A stretch of 64,000 nt of DNA. Origin: an uncultured Oscillospiraceae bacterium. GTDB taxonomy: Bacteria; Bacillota; Clostridia; Oscillospirales; Ruminococcaceae. Positions within the stretch are counted from its first letter, which is position 1, and each line of letters begins with the position of its first letter. The stretch spans positions 1 through 64,000 of the forward strand of contig CAJUPO010000009.1 in NCBI GenBank assembly GCA_910588145.1, read 5' to 3'. The notes beneath the pieces were generated by a model. That model was not told the DNA's origin and searched no databases. It saw only the letters and a list, made by a program, of their open reading frames with translations. The translations under genes were made by a program, and so were the position numbers. Positions 41,904-52,385 of this stretch are shown here, piece by piece.

Positions 41904-44900
41904 ATGGTGAATGTTAAACCAAAGCAGCTCGGAAAAAATGTGAGAATGAGCTTCGGCAAAATCAATGAAGCGTTAGAAATTCCTAATCTTATCGAGGTGC
42001 AGAAAAATTCATATCAGTGGTTTAAGGACGAAGGACTTAAGGAGGTTTTTCGTGATGTGTCAGCCATAACCGATTATAACGGCAATCTGGTTCTCAATTT
42101 TGTTGATTACAAAATTGACGATACTCCTAAATATACCATTGCAGAATGTAAGGACAGAGACGTTACCTATGCCGCTCCTTTAAGAGTCACAGCTACTCTC
42201 TGGAACAAGGAGACCGGGGATGTAAAGGAAAGCGAAATATATATGGGCGATTTTCCGCTGATGACAGAAAGCGGAACTTTCATCATCAACGGTGCAGAAC
42301 GTGTTATAGTTTCACAGCTTGTTCGTTCTCCGGGCGTTTATTATTCCTTTGAAAAGGATAAGACGGGTAAGGACCTCTTTAAGTCAACTGTTATTCCTAA
42401 CCGAGGCGCATGGCTTGAATATGAAATGGATTCCAGCGATGTTGTTTACGTAAGAATAGATAAAAACAGAAAAATTCCGCTGACTACCTTTATCCGTGCT
42501 ATCGGAGTAGGATCTGACGAAGAGATTTTTGAACTTTTCGGTTCTGATGACAGATTGGCTCAGACAATTCTTCAAAAGGACGGAACAAAAAATAACTCCG
42601 ACGCTCTTATCGATGTTTATAAGAAATTAAGACCGGGTGAACCGCCTACGGTTGAAAGCGCAGTTTCACATCTTAATAATCTTTTCTTTGACGCTAAGAG
42701 ATACGATCTTGCCCGATTCGGCAGATATAAATTTAATAAAAAGCTTGGTATCGGCTCAAGACTTGCAGGTCATATACTGTCAAGACCGGTAATCAATCCT
42801 CTGACTGGTGAAATCATGGCAGACGAGGGCGAAAAGCTCACATATGACAAGGCTATGGAAATTGAGCAGGCAGGTGTATACGAAGCATTTGCAACGGTTG
42901 AATCAAAGGAATACTTTGTTACCGAAACCGGAGAAAACTCAATCAGAATGGTTGAAAAGGAAGTAAAGATCCTCGGTAACGGTATGGTCGATATTGACGG
43001 TTACGTTGATTTTGACGCTTCTGTTTACGGCATAAACGAAAAGGTTTCCTTTAAGGTTCTTCAGGAAATTCTTGAAAATTCTGCTGACGCTGAAGAAATT
43101 GAAGAAAATGTTAAAAAGAGAGTCGACGAGCTTGTGCCTAAGCATATCATTCTTGATGATATTTATGCTACTATAAGCTACTTCCTCAACCTTTGCGAAG
43201 GCGTAGGCGTAGTTGACGATATTGACCATCTGGGCAACAGACGTATCCGTTCTGTCGGCGAGCTGCTTCAGAATCAGTTTAGAATCGGCTTTGCAAGAAT
43301 GGAAAGAGTTATCAAGGAGAGAATGAATCTCCAGACTCAGGATATGGAAACTGTTACTCCTCAGGCGCTCGTTAATATAAGACCTATAACTGCCGCTATT
43401 AAGGAGTTTTTCGGTTCATCACCGCTTTCCCAGTTCATGGATCAGAATAACCCTCTTGCAGAACTTACACATAAAAGACGTCTTTCAGCGCTGGGTCCGG
43501 GCGGTCTTTCAAGAGACAGAGCCGGATTTGAAGTGCGTGACGTTCATTACAGCCACTACGGAAGAATGTGTCCTATCGAAACACCTGAAGGTCCTAACAT
43601 CGGTCTGATTTCGTATCTGGCAACATTTGCAAGAATTAATGAATACGGCTTCATAGAAGCTCCTTATAGAAAAGTAGATAAGGAAACAGGCGTTGTTACT
43701 AACGAGGTTGTTTACATGACAGCCGATGTTGAAGACAATTACGTAGTAGCACAGGCGAACGAACCGCTTACTGAAGAGAAAAAGCTTGCAAGACCTAAGG
43801 TAAATGCCCGCTATCGTGACCAGATCCTTGAATGCGACAAGGAAATTGTTGACTTCATGGACGTTTCTCCTAAAATGGTTGTTTCAGTCGCTACAGCTAT
43901 GATCCCGTTCCTTGAAAACGATGACGCTAACAGAGCGCTTATGGGTTCAAACATGCAGAGGCAGGCAGTGCCGCTCCTTAAAACTGAACGTCCGTATGTT
44001 GGAACTGGTATGGAATACAAGGCTGCCGTTGACTCAGGCGTATGCGTTGTTTCAAAGCACAGCGGCGTTGTTGAAGCAGTTAGTGCAGACGAGATAGTTG
44101 TTAAGGACGCAGCAGGATTAAGCCACCCATACAAGCTCATTAAGTTCAAGCGCTCCAACCAGGGAACTTGTATAAACCAAAGACCGATTGTAGGCAAGGG
44201 CGATACCGTTGAAGAAGGACAGGTGCTCGCTGACGGACCTGCTACTGCTGACGGTGAAATTTCACTGGGTAAAAACGCTCTTATCGGATTTATGACTTGG
44301 GAAGGTTATAACTACGAGGACGCTGTTCTGCTGAATGAAAATCTTGTTAAAAATGATGTGTTTACATCAATTCATATAGAAGAATACGAAATTGAATGCC
44401 GTGATACTAAGCTCGGACCGGAAGAAATTACAAGAGATATTCCTAACGTGGGCGACGACGCTCTTAAGGACCTTGACGAAAACGGTATTATCCGTATAGG
44501 CGCTGAGGTTCATGCCGGAGATATTCTTGTCGGTAAGGTTACTCCTAAGGGCGAAACAGAGCTTACCGCTGAAGAAAGACTTCTCAGGGCAATTTTCGGC
44601 GAAAAGGCAAGGGAAGTAAGAGATAATTCACTTAAGGTTCCTCACGGTGAATCAGGTATTATTGTTGACGTAAAGGTATTTACAAGAGCCAACTGCGATG
44701 AATTAAGCCCTGGCGTTAATATGCTTGTACGCTGCTATATTGCTCAGAAGAGAAAGATTTCTGTCGGCGATAAAATGGCTGGACGTCACGGAAATAAGGG
44801 TGTCGTTTCAAGAATCCTTCCTCAGGAAGATATGCCGTTCCTGCCGGACGGAACACCGCTGGATATCGTTCTTAATCCTTTGGGCGTTCCTTCACGAATG

Positions 44901-45689
44901 AATATAGGACAGGTACTTGAAGTACATCTTGGCATGGCTGCAAGTGCACTTGGCTGGCATATTATGACTCCGGTATTCGACGGAGCACACGAAGAAGATA
45001 TCAGAGCCTGCTTCAGAGCAGCAGGTATGGACGAGGACGGAAAAACAGTTCTCTATGACGGACGTACCGGCGAACGCTTTGATAACCGTGTAACCGTAGG
45101 TTATATGTACTACCTGAAGCTTCACCACCTCGTTGACGATAAGATCCACGCACGTTCTGTTGGTCCGTATTCTCTTGTTACTCAGCAGCCTCTGGGCGGT
45201 AAGGCTCAGTTCGGCGGACAGAGATTCGGAGAAATGGAAGTTTGGGCACTGGAAGCTTACGGCGCAGCTTATACGCTTCAGGAAATTCTTACTGTCAAGT
45301 CTGACGATACTGTAGGACGTGTCAACACCTATGAAGCTATTGTTAAGGGACAGAATGTTCCTAAGCCTGGTATTCCTGAATCCTTTAAGGTTCTTATTAA
45401 GGAACTCCAGTCACTTTGCCTTGATATCAAGGTTCTTGATGAAAATCAGGAAGAAATCGATCTTAAACAGACATTTGACGATGATGACGATATTATACCT
45501 CAGCCGGTTTCATTTGCAGATGATAATCCGGAAGCAAGCGATATGAACTATAATGATTCAGATATGGAAGACGCAGGCTTCACACTTGAAGATGTTGAGG
45601 ACGATGAAGATGTTCTTGTTGACTTTGAGGAATCTGAATCCGAGGATATGTTCAGCTTTGATATGTCCGCAGATGATGATGAAATATAG
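41904..45689 (+). CDS. rpoB: RNA polymerase beta subunit
   Basis: A 1261-residue catalytic subunit of RNA polymerase. The rifampicin region reads FFGSSPLSQFMDQNNPLAEL then THKRRLSALGPGG; the Asp, His and Ser equivalent to E. coli 516, 526 and 531 are wild type, so no classical resistance change is seen. Other marks: EGPNIGLI, GEKAREVRDNS, and KISVGDKMAGRHGNKGVVS. The last 75 residues form a strongly acidic tail (EDVEDDEDVLVDFEESESED), an extension seen in some Clostridia. AAGGAGG lies at good spacing before the ATG. Confidence 0.98.
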   Translation: MVNVKPKQLGKNVRMSFGKINEALEIPNLIEVQKNSYQWFKDEGLKEVFRDVSAITDYNGNLVLNFVDYKIDDTPKYTIAECKDRDVTYAAPLRVTATLWNKETGDVKESEIYMGDFPLMTESGTFIINGAERVIVSQLVRSPGVYYSFEKDKTGKDLFKSTVIPNRGAWLEYEMDSSDVVYVRIDKNRKIPLTTFIRAIGVGSDEEIFELFGSDDRLAQTILQKDGTKNNSDALIDVYKKLRPGEPPTVESAVSHLNNLFFDAKRYDLARFGRYKFNKKLGIGSRLAGHILSRPVINPLTGEIMADEGEKLTYDKAMEIEQAGVYEAFATVESKEYFVTETGENSIRMVEKEVKILGNGMVDIDGYVDFDASVYGINEKVSFKVLQEILENSADAEEIEENVKKRVDELVPKHIILDDIYATISYFLNLCEGVGVVDDIDHLGNRRIRSVGELLQNQFRIGFARMERVIKERMNLQTQDMETVTPQALVNIRPITAAIKEFFGSSPLSQFMDQNNPLAELTHKRRLSALGPGGLSRDRAGFEVRDVHYSHYGRMCPIETPEGPNIGLISYLATFARINEYGFIEAPYRKVDKETGVVTNEVVYMTADVEDNYVVAQANEPLTEEKKLARPKVNARYRDQILECDKEIVDFMDVSPKMVVSVATAMIPFLENDDANRALMGSNMQRQAVPLLKTERPYVGTGMEYKAAVDSGVCVVSKHSGVVEAVSADEIVVKDAAGLSHPYKLIKFKRSNQGTCINQRPIVGKGDTVEEGQVLADGPATADGEISLGKNALIGFMTWEGYNYEDAVLLNENLVKNDVFTSIHIEEYEIECRDTKLGPEEITRDIPNVGDDALKDLDENGIIRIGAEVHAGDILVGKVTPKGETELTAEERLLRAIFGEKAREVRDNSLKVPHGESGIIVDVKVFTRANCDELSPGVNMLVRCYIAQKRKISVGDKMAGRHGNKGVVSRILPQEDMPFLPDGTPLDIVLNPLGVPSRMNIGQVLEVHLGMAASALGWHIMTPVFDGAHEEDIRACFRAAGMDEDGKTVLYDGRTGERFDNRVTVGYMYYLKLHHLVDDKIHARSVGPYSLVTQQPLGGKAQFGGQRFGEMEVWALEAYGAAYTLQEILTVKSDDTVGRVNTYEAIVKGQNVPKPGIPESFKVLIKELQSLCLDIKVLDENQEEIDLKQTFDDDDDIIPQPVSFADDNPEASDMNYNDSDMEDAGFTLEDVEDDEDVLVDFEESESEDMFSFDMSADDDEI

Positions 45690-45751
45690 CCTATGTTCTG
45701 CTGTCAGCCGAATTTCGGCAGGCAGCGGAGGTTTGACAAGGAGGTAACAGT

Positions 45752-48700
45752 TTGGAATTTAATACTTTTGATTCTATAAAAATCGGTCTTGCATCACCTG
45801 ACCAAATCAGAAGCTGGTCTTTTGGTGTTGTAGAGCGTCCTGAAACTATAAATTACAGAACTCAGAAGCCTGAAAGGGACGGTCTTTTCTGCGAAAGGAT
45901 CTTCGGACCTACTAAGGACTGGGAATGTCACTGCGGTAAATTTAAGAAAATCCGCTTTAAGGGCAAAGTCTGTGACCGCTGCGGCGTTGAGGTTACTCGT
46001 GCTAAGGTAAGACGTGAAAGAATGGGACATATTGAGCTTTCAGCTCCGGTTTCTCATATCTGGTACTTTAAGGGCACTCCGTCCAGAATAGGACAGGTGC
46101 TGGAAATTTCTCAGAAACGTCTTGAAGAAATACTCTATTTTACAAAATATATCGTTCTTGATCCGGGAAATACCGGAGAACTTGTTAAAAAACAGCTTCT
46201 CTCTGAAAAAGAATACCTGGACGCAAGAGAAAAATACGGCGATGAGTTTGAAGCCGAAATGGGCGCAGAGGCGATCCAGAAGCTTTTAAAGGAATATGAT
46301 CCTGAAAGATTTGATGTTTTTAAAAACAGACTTATTTCATCCGGTAAGGTTTATCTGGGCGGCATGAAGGCGGCTTGTACACATTCACCGGCAACCTGTG
46401 ATTGTGATGAATGCAAGGCTTTTGCGGCACTTGACTGCGAATGGAGAAATAATCTGGACGTGGTTTCAGACGATCTTAAGGAAGAGCTTAAGGGACTTCC
46501 TACCGGTCAGAAAAAAATAAAGCTTCTGAAAAGACTCGAAATTATTGAGGCATTCAGACTTTCAGGAAATAAGCCTGAATGGATGGTTCTTAACGTTGTT
46601 CCGGTAATTCCTCCGGATATTCGGCCGATGGTTATGCTTGACGGCGGACGTTATGCAACATCTGACCTTAATGATCTTTACAGAAGAGTTATTAACAGAA
46701 ATAACCGTCTAAAAAGAATGCTTGAGCTTGACGCTCCGGATATTATTATAAGAAACGAAAAGCGTATGCTTCAGGAAGCCGTTGACGCACTTATTGATAA
46801 CGGACGTCACGGCAGACCTGTTACCGGTCCTAATAACAGAGCGCTTAAGTCGCTGTCCGATATGCTAAAGGGTAAGCAGGGCCGTTTCAGACAGAACCTC
46901 CTTGGAAAGCGTGTTGACTATTCCGGACGTTCTGTTATCGTAGTTGGTCCTGAACTTAAGATGTATCAGTGCGGTTTGCCGAAGGAAATGGCGCTTGAAC
47001 TCTTTAAGCCTTTTGTACTCAAAAGACTTGTTGATACTAAAGTGATCGCCAATATAAAGAGCGCAAGAAAACTTGTGGACAGAGCTTCAACAGAAGTTTG
47101 GGATGCTCTTGAAAATGTTATCAAGGATCATCCTGTACTTCTTAACCGTGCCCCCACGCTTCATAGACTTGGTATTCAGGCATTTGAACCTGTATTGGTT
47201 GAAGGCCGTGCTATCAAGCTTCACCCGCTGGTTTGTACAGCGTTCAACGCTGACTTCGACGGTGACCAGATGGCTGTCCATCTTCCGCTGTCAGCAGAAG
47301 CTCAGGCGGAAGCAAGATTCCTTATGCTTGCTGCCAATAACCTCCTGAAGCCGTCTGACGGATGTCCTGTTGCCGTTCCTTCTCAGGATATGGTACTTGG
47401 TTCATACTATCTGACTATGCAGAAGGACGGAGAAGTGGGCGAAGGCAAGGTATTCAGAGATGTTAATGAAGCAATTATGGCTTATAACGAACACGATGTA
47501 TCTCTGCACGCTTCCATTAAGGTAAGAATAACCAAGGACATCGGCGATAAGACAGTATCAAAGATTATTGACTGTACAGTCGGCCGTCTTATATTTAATG
47601 AAAATATTCCTCAGAATCTGGGATATGTTGACAGAACAAATTCTGATAAGCAGTTTGACCTTGAAGTATCTTTCCTTGTAGGAAAAAAACAGCTATCGGA
47701 TATTATTGAAAGATGTATCCGTATACACGGTACAACTACAACTTCCGAGGTTCTTGATAAGATAAAATCTCTTGGATTTAAGTACTCTACAAGAGCCGCT
47801 ATTACAGTAGCTGTATGCGATGCTACTATTCCGGAAGAAAAGAAAGGCATTCTCGCTGAGGCAGATAAGAAGATTGACGCTATTACCAGTCAGTATGAAT
47901 ACGGATATATTTCTTCTGAAGAAAAATCCAAGGGCGTTATTGAAGTCTGGAACAAGGCTACAGATGATGTTACTGCTGCTCTTAAGGCAGGCCTTGACAG
48001 ATACAACCCTATCTTCATGATGGCTGATTCCGGTGCCCGTGGTAGTATTAACCAGATCAGACAGCTTGCCGGAATGCGCGGACTTATTGCCAATACTTCC
48101 GGTACAACAATTGAAATTCCGATTCGTGCTAACTACCGAGAGGGTCTTAACATTTTGGAATACTTCATTTCCTCACGAGGCGCTCGAAAGGGTCTTGCTG
48201 ATACGGCGCTGCGTACGGCTGACTCAGGATACCTTACAAGACGTCTTGTTGACGTATCACAGGATGTTATTATCAGCGAAACTGATTGCCATGCTGATGA
48301 CGGTATCGAAGTTTACGAAATTAAAAACGGAAACGAAATTATTGAACCAATGGTTGAAAGACTTGTTGGACGTTATCTTGTTGAGGATCTCAGAGATCCT
48401 AATAACGGAGATATTATCGTTTCCAAGAATAAGCTTATGAATGAAGCCGACGCTAAGAAAATTGTTGACGCCGGCGTTGAAAGAATCAAGATACGTTCAG
48501 TTCTCCACTGCAAGTCTAAGCACGGCGTATGCGCTAAGTGCTACGGTTCAAACCTTGCTAACGGCAATCTTGTTACAGTGGGCGAAGCAGTTGGCATTAT
48601 TGCGGCTCAGTCAATCGGCGAACCTGGTACACAGCTTACAATGAGAACGTTCCATACGGGCGGTATTGCGTCTGCTGAAGATATTACCCAGGGTCTTCCG

Positions 48701-49477
48701 CGTGTCGAGGAACTGTTTGAGGCAAGACGTCCTAAGAATGCGGCTATACTATCAAAATTTGACGGTATTGTTCACATTGAGGAAATTAAGACTACAAGAA
48801 ATGTTATTGTAACTGATCCTGATACAAAGGAATCAGAAACTTATATGGTACCTTATAACTTCAAGATCAGAGTTAAGGAAAATGAAGTTATCGATAAGGG
48901 AACAAAGCTGACGGAAGGTAACGTTTATCCGGCAGATATTCTCAATATTCTCGGTGTTCAGGCTGTTCAGGATTATATTATCCATGAAGTACAGAAGGTT
49001 TACCGTCTTCAGGGTGTTGACATCAACGATAAGCACATTGAGGTTATCGTTCGTCAGATGCTCAGAAAGATTAAAATTGATGAATCAGGCAGCAGTTATC
49101 TGCTTCCGGGAACCTTGGTTGATAAAAAGGAAATTGACGCAATTAATAAGTCAATAAGCGCAAGAATTGAAAACGGTGAGGAAAATCTTGAGTATGTAAC
49201 AGTGCTTCCTGTTCTTCAGGGTATTACTAAAGCGTCTTCAAGTTCTGATAGTTTTCTGTCCGCCGCTTCATTCCAGGAAACAACAAAGGCTCTTACAGAC
49301 GCCGCTATCAGAGGAAAGAGCGATCACTTGCTCGGTCTTAAGGAAAATGTTATTATCGGTAAGCTTATTCCGGCCGGTACAGGTATGGACGTATACAATA
49401 AAGTTCAGATTGTCAGATGTGATAATCATACACCTGAACAGTATGCGGCTGCTTCAAGCGCGATACCGAATATTTAA
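45752..49477 (+). CDS. rpoC: RNA polymerase beta' subunit
   Basis: A 1241-residue subunit with the N-terminal zinc site CHCGKFKKIRFKGKVCDRCG, the catalytic NADFDGDQM motif, and the bridge-helix/trigger-loop region (SARGSINQIRQLAGMRGL is slightly varied as SGARGS). A second zinc site appears in CKSKHGVCAKCYG. The start is TTG at 45752, supported by AAGGAGG 7 bases upstream. It lies 62 bases after rpoB in the same operon and is closed by a strong terminator. Confidence 0.98.
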   Translation: MEFNTFDSIKIGLASPDQIRSWSFGVVERPETINYRTQKPERDGLFCERIFGPTKDWECHCGKFKKIRFKGKVCDRCGVEVTRAKVRRERMGHIELSAPVSHIWYFKGTPSRIGQVLEISQKRLEEILYFTKYIVLDPGNTGELVKKQLLSEKEYLDAREKYGDEFEAEMGAEAIQKLLKEYDPERFDVFKNRLISSGKVYLGGMKAACTHSPATCDCDECKAFAALDCEWRNNLDVVSDDLKEELKGLPTGQKKIKLLKRLEIIEAFRLSGNKPEWMVLNVVPVIPPDIRPMVMLDGGRYATSDLNDLYRRVINRNNRLKRMLELDAPDIIIRNEKRMLQEAVDALIDNGRHGRPVTGPNNRALKSLSDMLKGKQGRFRQNLLGKRVDYSGRSVIVVGPELKMYQCGLPKEMALELFKPFVLKRLVDTKVIANIKSARKLVDRASTEVWDALENVIKDHPVLLNRAPTLHRLGIQAFEPVLVEGRAIKLHPLVCTAFNADFDGDQMAVHLPLSAEAQAEARFLMLAANNLLKPSDGCPVAVPSQDMVLGSYYLTMQKDGEVGEGKVFRDVNEAIMAYNEHDVSLHASIKVRITKDIGDKTVSKIIDCTVGRLIFNENIPQNLGYVDRTNSDKQFDLEVSFLVGKKQLSDIIERCIRIHGTTTTSEVLDKIKSLGFKYSTRAAITVAVCDATIPEEKKGILAEADKKIDAITSQYEYGYISSEEKSKGVIEVWNKATDDVTAALKAGLDRYNPIFMMADSGARGSINQIRQLAGMRGLIANTSGTTIEIPIRANYREGLNILEYFISSRGARKGLADTALRTADSGYLTRRLVDVSQDVIISETDCHADDGIEVYEIKNGNEIIEPMVERLVGRYLVEDLRDPNNGDIIVSKNKLMNEADAKKIVDAGVERIKIRSVLHCKSKHGVCAKCYGSNLANGNLVTVGEAVGIIAAQSIGEPGTQLTMRTFHTGGIASAEDITQGLPRVEELFEARRPKNAAILSKFDGIVHIEEIKTTRNVIVTDPDTKESETYMVPYNFKIRVKENEVIDKGTKLTEGNVYPADILNILGVQAVQDYIIHEVQKVYRLQGVDINDKHIEVIVRQMLRKIKIDESGSSYLLPGTLVDKKEIDAINKSISARIENGEENLEYVTVLPVLQGITKASSSSDSFLSAASFQETTKALTDAAIRGKSDHLLGLKENVIIGKLIPAGTGMDVYNKVQIVRCDNHTPEQYAAASSAIPNI

Positions 49478-49484
49478 ATTTAAT

Positions 49485-49512
49485 GCGGAGGGCGAAAGCC
49501 TTCCGCTTTTTT
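49485..49512 (+). terminator. Terminator of the rpoBC operon
   Basis: GCGGAGGGC and GCCTTCCGC form a 9-bp stem (one G-T pair) around GAAA, followed by T6. Confidence 0.93.
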
Positions 49513-49555
49513 GCAGATTTTTGAAAAAATACTTATTTGCAGCAATTTATTTTAA

Positions 49556-49584
49556 TTGACTTTGGAGATACTTAATGATATAAT
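49556..49584 (+). promoter_or_regulatory. Promoter of the DUF368 gene
   Basis: TTGACT (49556-49561), 17-base spacer, TATAAT (49579-49584). Confidence 0.8.
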
Positions 49585-49640
49585 ATTAAATATATTTAAA
49601 GGTAAATGATTTTGTAAAAAATGAAAGGAAATTAAAATTT

Positions 49641-50543
49641 ATGGTATATCTTTGCGGACTTTTAATGGCCTTGGCTGACAGCGTCCCAGGAGTTTCCGGC
49701 GGAACAATAGCTTATCTGCTGGGCTGTTATGAAGATTTTATAAATTCACTTAACTCGTTTGTTACTGTCAAAGGGGATAAGGGTCAAAGACGAAGCAATC
49801 TTAAAACATCGCTGAAATTTCTGTTAAAGCTGGGAATCGGCTGGATTTGCGGATTTGTTGCGGCAGTACTGATACTTACCAGCGTTTTTGAGTCGCATAT
49901 CTATCAGATAAGCTCTTTGTTTATGGGATTTATTATATTCTCAATACCAGTAATGATCTATGAGGAGAGAGAGTCACTTAAGAAATTCTATAATATTTTG
50001 TTTATGATCCTGGGAGCTGCGCTTGTTGTATTTATCACTTATGCAAATCCCTCCGGAGGCATGGAAATTACAGCAGGTTCTGTAAACTTTGTGCAGCTTA
50101 TTTATATTGCTTTTGTAGGAATGATTGCAATATCCGCTATGGTTCTTCCCGGAATATCCGGTTCAACTATACTGTTGATTTTCGGTGTTTATCTTCCTGT
50201 TATGAACTCAATTAAAGATGTGCTTCATTTTAATTTCAGCGGCCTGCCTATTGTTATAGCTGCCGGAATCGGAATCCTTGCAGGTGTAGTAATTATTATA
50301 AAGCTTGTAAAGGCTTCTATTGAACATTTCAGACCGCAGACTGTGTATACAATTATAGGTCTTATGATAGGTTCTTTGGTGGCTATTGTAAAAGGACCGG
50401 AATCGCTTGAAGTTCCAAAGGAATCATTAACTTTCAGCAATTTCAGCGTACTTTTCTTTGTGATCGGCGGCGCTGTTATAATTGGGCTTCAGTTCTTAAA
50501 ATTTTTTATGTCTGACAAAAAAGGTGCACAAGTAAATAAATGA
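49641..50543 (+). CDS. DUF368 family membrane protein (polyprenyl-phosphate transporter type)
   Basis: A 300-residue polytopic protein with the two DUF368 (PF04018) signature loops: LADSVPGVSGGTIAYLLGCY near the N-terminus and AMVLPGISGSTILLIFGVY near residue 175, an inverted-repeat fold. Family members named PopT recycle undecaprenyl phosphate across the membrane for cell-wall synthesis, so that role is likely here. About eight membrane segments can be seen. The ATG at 49641 follows AAAGGA at rather long spacing. It is a single-gene unit. Confidence 0.88.
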   Translation: MVYLCGLLMALADSVPGVSGGTIAYLLGCYEDFINSLNSFVTVKGDKGQRRSNLKTSLKFLLKLGIGWICGFVAAVLILTSVFESHIYQISSLFMGFIIFSIPVMIYEERESLKKFYNILFMILGAALVVFITYANPSGGMEITAGSVNFVQLIYIAFVGMIAISAMVLPGISGSTILLIFGVYLPVMNSIKDVLHFNFSGLPIVIAAGIGILAGVVIIIKLVKASIEHFRPQTVYTIIGLMIGSLVAIVKGPESLEVPKESLTFSNFSVLFFVIGGAVIIGLQFLKFFMSDKKGAQVNK

Positions 50544-50558
50544 TTTGTAATATATTAC

Positions 50559-50584
50559 AGGGCGGTTATAATACCGCCCTTTTT
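50559..50584 (+). terminator. Terminator after the DUF368 gene
   Basis: AGGGCGGT and ACCGCCCT form a perfect 8-bp stem with a 6-base loop, followed by TTTT. Confidence 0.9.
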
Positions 50585-50586
50585 GC

Positions 50587-50615
50587 TTGCATTTCATTGG
50601 CTGAAATGGTATAAT
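50587..50615 (+). promoter_or_regulatory. Promoter of fhs
   Basis: TTGCAT (50587-50592), 17-base spacer, TATAAT (50610-50615). The leader of about 80 bases has a small TCATTATT/AATAATGA hairpin; no riboswitch was recognised. Confidence 0.7.
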
Positions 50616-50704
50616 ATTATTGTCAGAATGCAGCGTATCAGGCTGCTGTTATATAAATACGGAAGGGAGAATCATTATTTAAAAAATAATGAGAGTGGCG
50701 GTAT

Positions 50705-52381
50705 ATGTTAAGTGATATTGAAATAGCTCAGAGCGCAGTTATGAAGCCAATAACTGAAATTGCTTCTGATCTCGGAATTTCCCCTGAGTACATTGAACCT
50801 TACGGGCATTATAAGGCTAAGCTTTCGGAATCGCTCTACAAGAAAACGGAGGATAAACCGGACGGAAAGCTTGTACTTGTAACTGCTATAAATCCAACTC
50901 CGGCAGGAGAGGGAAAAACAACCGTCAGCGTAGGTCTTGCACAATCCATGTATAAGGTGGGAAAGAAGGCAGTACTTGCACTTCGTGAACCGTCATTGGG
51001 ACCGGTATTTGGAATCAAGGGCGGAGCCGCAGGAGGCGGCTATTCCCAGGTCGTTCCTATGGAGGATATAAACCTTCATTTTACCGGAGATATGCACGCT
51101 ATAACAGCAGCAAATAATCTTCTATGTGCGGCAATAGACAATCATATGCAGCAGGGAAATGAACTTCGAATTGATCAGCGCAGAATTTTATTTAAACGCT
51201 GCCTTGATATGAATGACCGTGCCCTTAGGGATATAGTTATTGGAATGGGCGGAAAGGCAAACGGAATCCCTCGTGAAGACGGGTTCCAGATAACCGTTGC
51301 TTCCGAGGTAATGGCTATACTTTGCCTTGCAGCTGACCTTGAAGATTTGAAAAAAAGGCTCGGAAGGATTCTTATCGGATTTAACCTCAGCGGAGAGCCG
51401 GTTTATGCGGCTGACTTAAATGTTCACGGGGCAATGACTGCTCTTTTAAAGGACGCACTTAAACCAAATTTGGTTCAGACACTTGAAAATACACCGGCGC
51501 TTATTCACGGCGGACCTTTTGCGAATATTGCACATGGCTGTAATTCTGTAAGAGCAACAAAGCTTGCGTTGAAATTAGGGGATTACTGTATTACCGAAGC
51601 CGGATTCGGTTCAGATTTGGGCGCTGAGAAGTTCTTTGATATAAAATGCAGATTCAGCGGACTAAAACCTGACTGTGTTGTTCTTGTGGCAACTATAAGG
51701 GCGCTTAAATATAACGGAGGCGTTGAAAGAAGCAAGCTTCAGGAGGAAAATATTGCGGCTCTTGAAAAAGGTATTGTAAATCTTGGAGTGCATATTGAAA
51801 ATATGCGCAAGTTCGGAGTTCCTGTTGTTGCGGCAATAAACAGATTCCATACTGATACTGACGCTGAAGTCAGGGCAGTTGAGGCTTTTTGTGCGTCTTT
51901 GAATGTTCCTGTTTCCATGACTGAAATTTTTGCTAAGGGCGGAGAAGGCGGCAAGGATTTAGCCCTTAAGGTTATAGATACTATTGAAAACGGAAATGCT
52001 GTTTCAAATTTCCGTCCGATTTATGACGCAGAGCTTACTATTAAGGAGAAGCTTGAGGTTATAGCAAAAGAAATATACCGTGCTGACGGAGTACAGTTTA
52101 CAACTGCGGCTGAAAAGGCTCTTTCTGAGATTGAAAGCTTAGGATATTCTAATTTACCGGTCTGCGTTGCAAAAACTCAGTATTCCTTGTCAGATGATCC
52201 GGCAAAGCTGGGAAAGCCGGAGGGCTTTAAAATCACAGTAAGAGATCTAAGAGTATCGGCAGGAGCAGGATTTGTTGTTGCAATGACCGGAAATATTCTG
52301 ACTATGCCCGGACTTCCGAAAAAACCTGCGGCAATGAATATTGACTGCGACGGAAACGGAAATATAAGCGGTCTATTCTAA
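50705..52381 (+). CDS. fhs: Formate-tetrahydrofolate ligase
   Basis: A 558-residue ATP-dependent enzyme that makes 10-formyl-THF from formate for purine and fMet-tRNA synthesis and, in acetogens, the Wood-Ljungdahl pathway. The nucleotide loop is NPTPAGEGKTTVSVGL, followed by REPSLGPVFGIKGGAAGGGY and the C-terminal AGAGFVVAMTGNILTMPGLP. GGCGG lies 5 bases before the ATG. Folate cycle partners are not adjacent. A small unknown gene follows after 4 bases. Confidence 0.96.
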   Translation: MLSDIEIAQSAVMKPITEIASDLGISPEYIEPYGHYKAKLSESLYKKTEDKPDGKLVLVTAINPTPAGEGKTTVSVGLAQSMYKVGKKAVLALREPSLGPVFGIKGGAAGGGYSQVVPMEDINLHFTGDMHAITAANNLLCAAIDNHMQQGNELRIDQRRILFKRCLDMNDRALRDIVIGMGGKANGIPREDGFQITVASEVMAILCLAADLEDLKKRLGRILIGFNLSGEPVYAADLNVHGAMTALLKDALKPNLVQTLENTPALIHGGPFANIAHGCNSVRATKLALKLGDYCITEAGFGSDLGAEKFFDIKCRFSGLKPDCVVLVATIRALKYNGGVERSKLQEENIAALEKGIVNLGVHIENMRKFGVPVVAAINRFHTDTDAEVRAVEAFCASLNVPVSMTEIFAKGGEGGKDLALKVIDTIENGNAVSNFRPIYDAELTIKEKLEVIAKEIYRADGVQFTTAAEKALSEIESLGYSNLPVCVAKTQYSLSDDPAKLGKPEGFKITVRDLRVSAGAGFVVAMTGNILTMPGLPKKPAAMNIDCDGNGNISGLF

Positions 52382-52385
52382 GATT

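Noticed and set aside
50616..50704. Tetrahydrofolate riboswitch before fhs
   Set aside because: Only a short AT-rich hairpin is present, without THF-type conserved segments.
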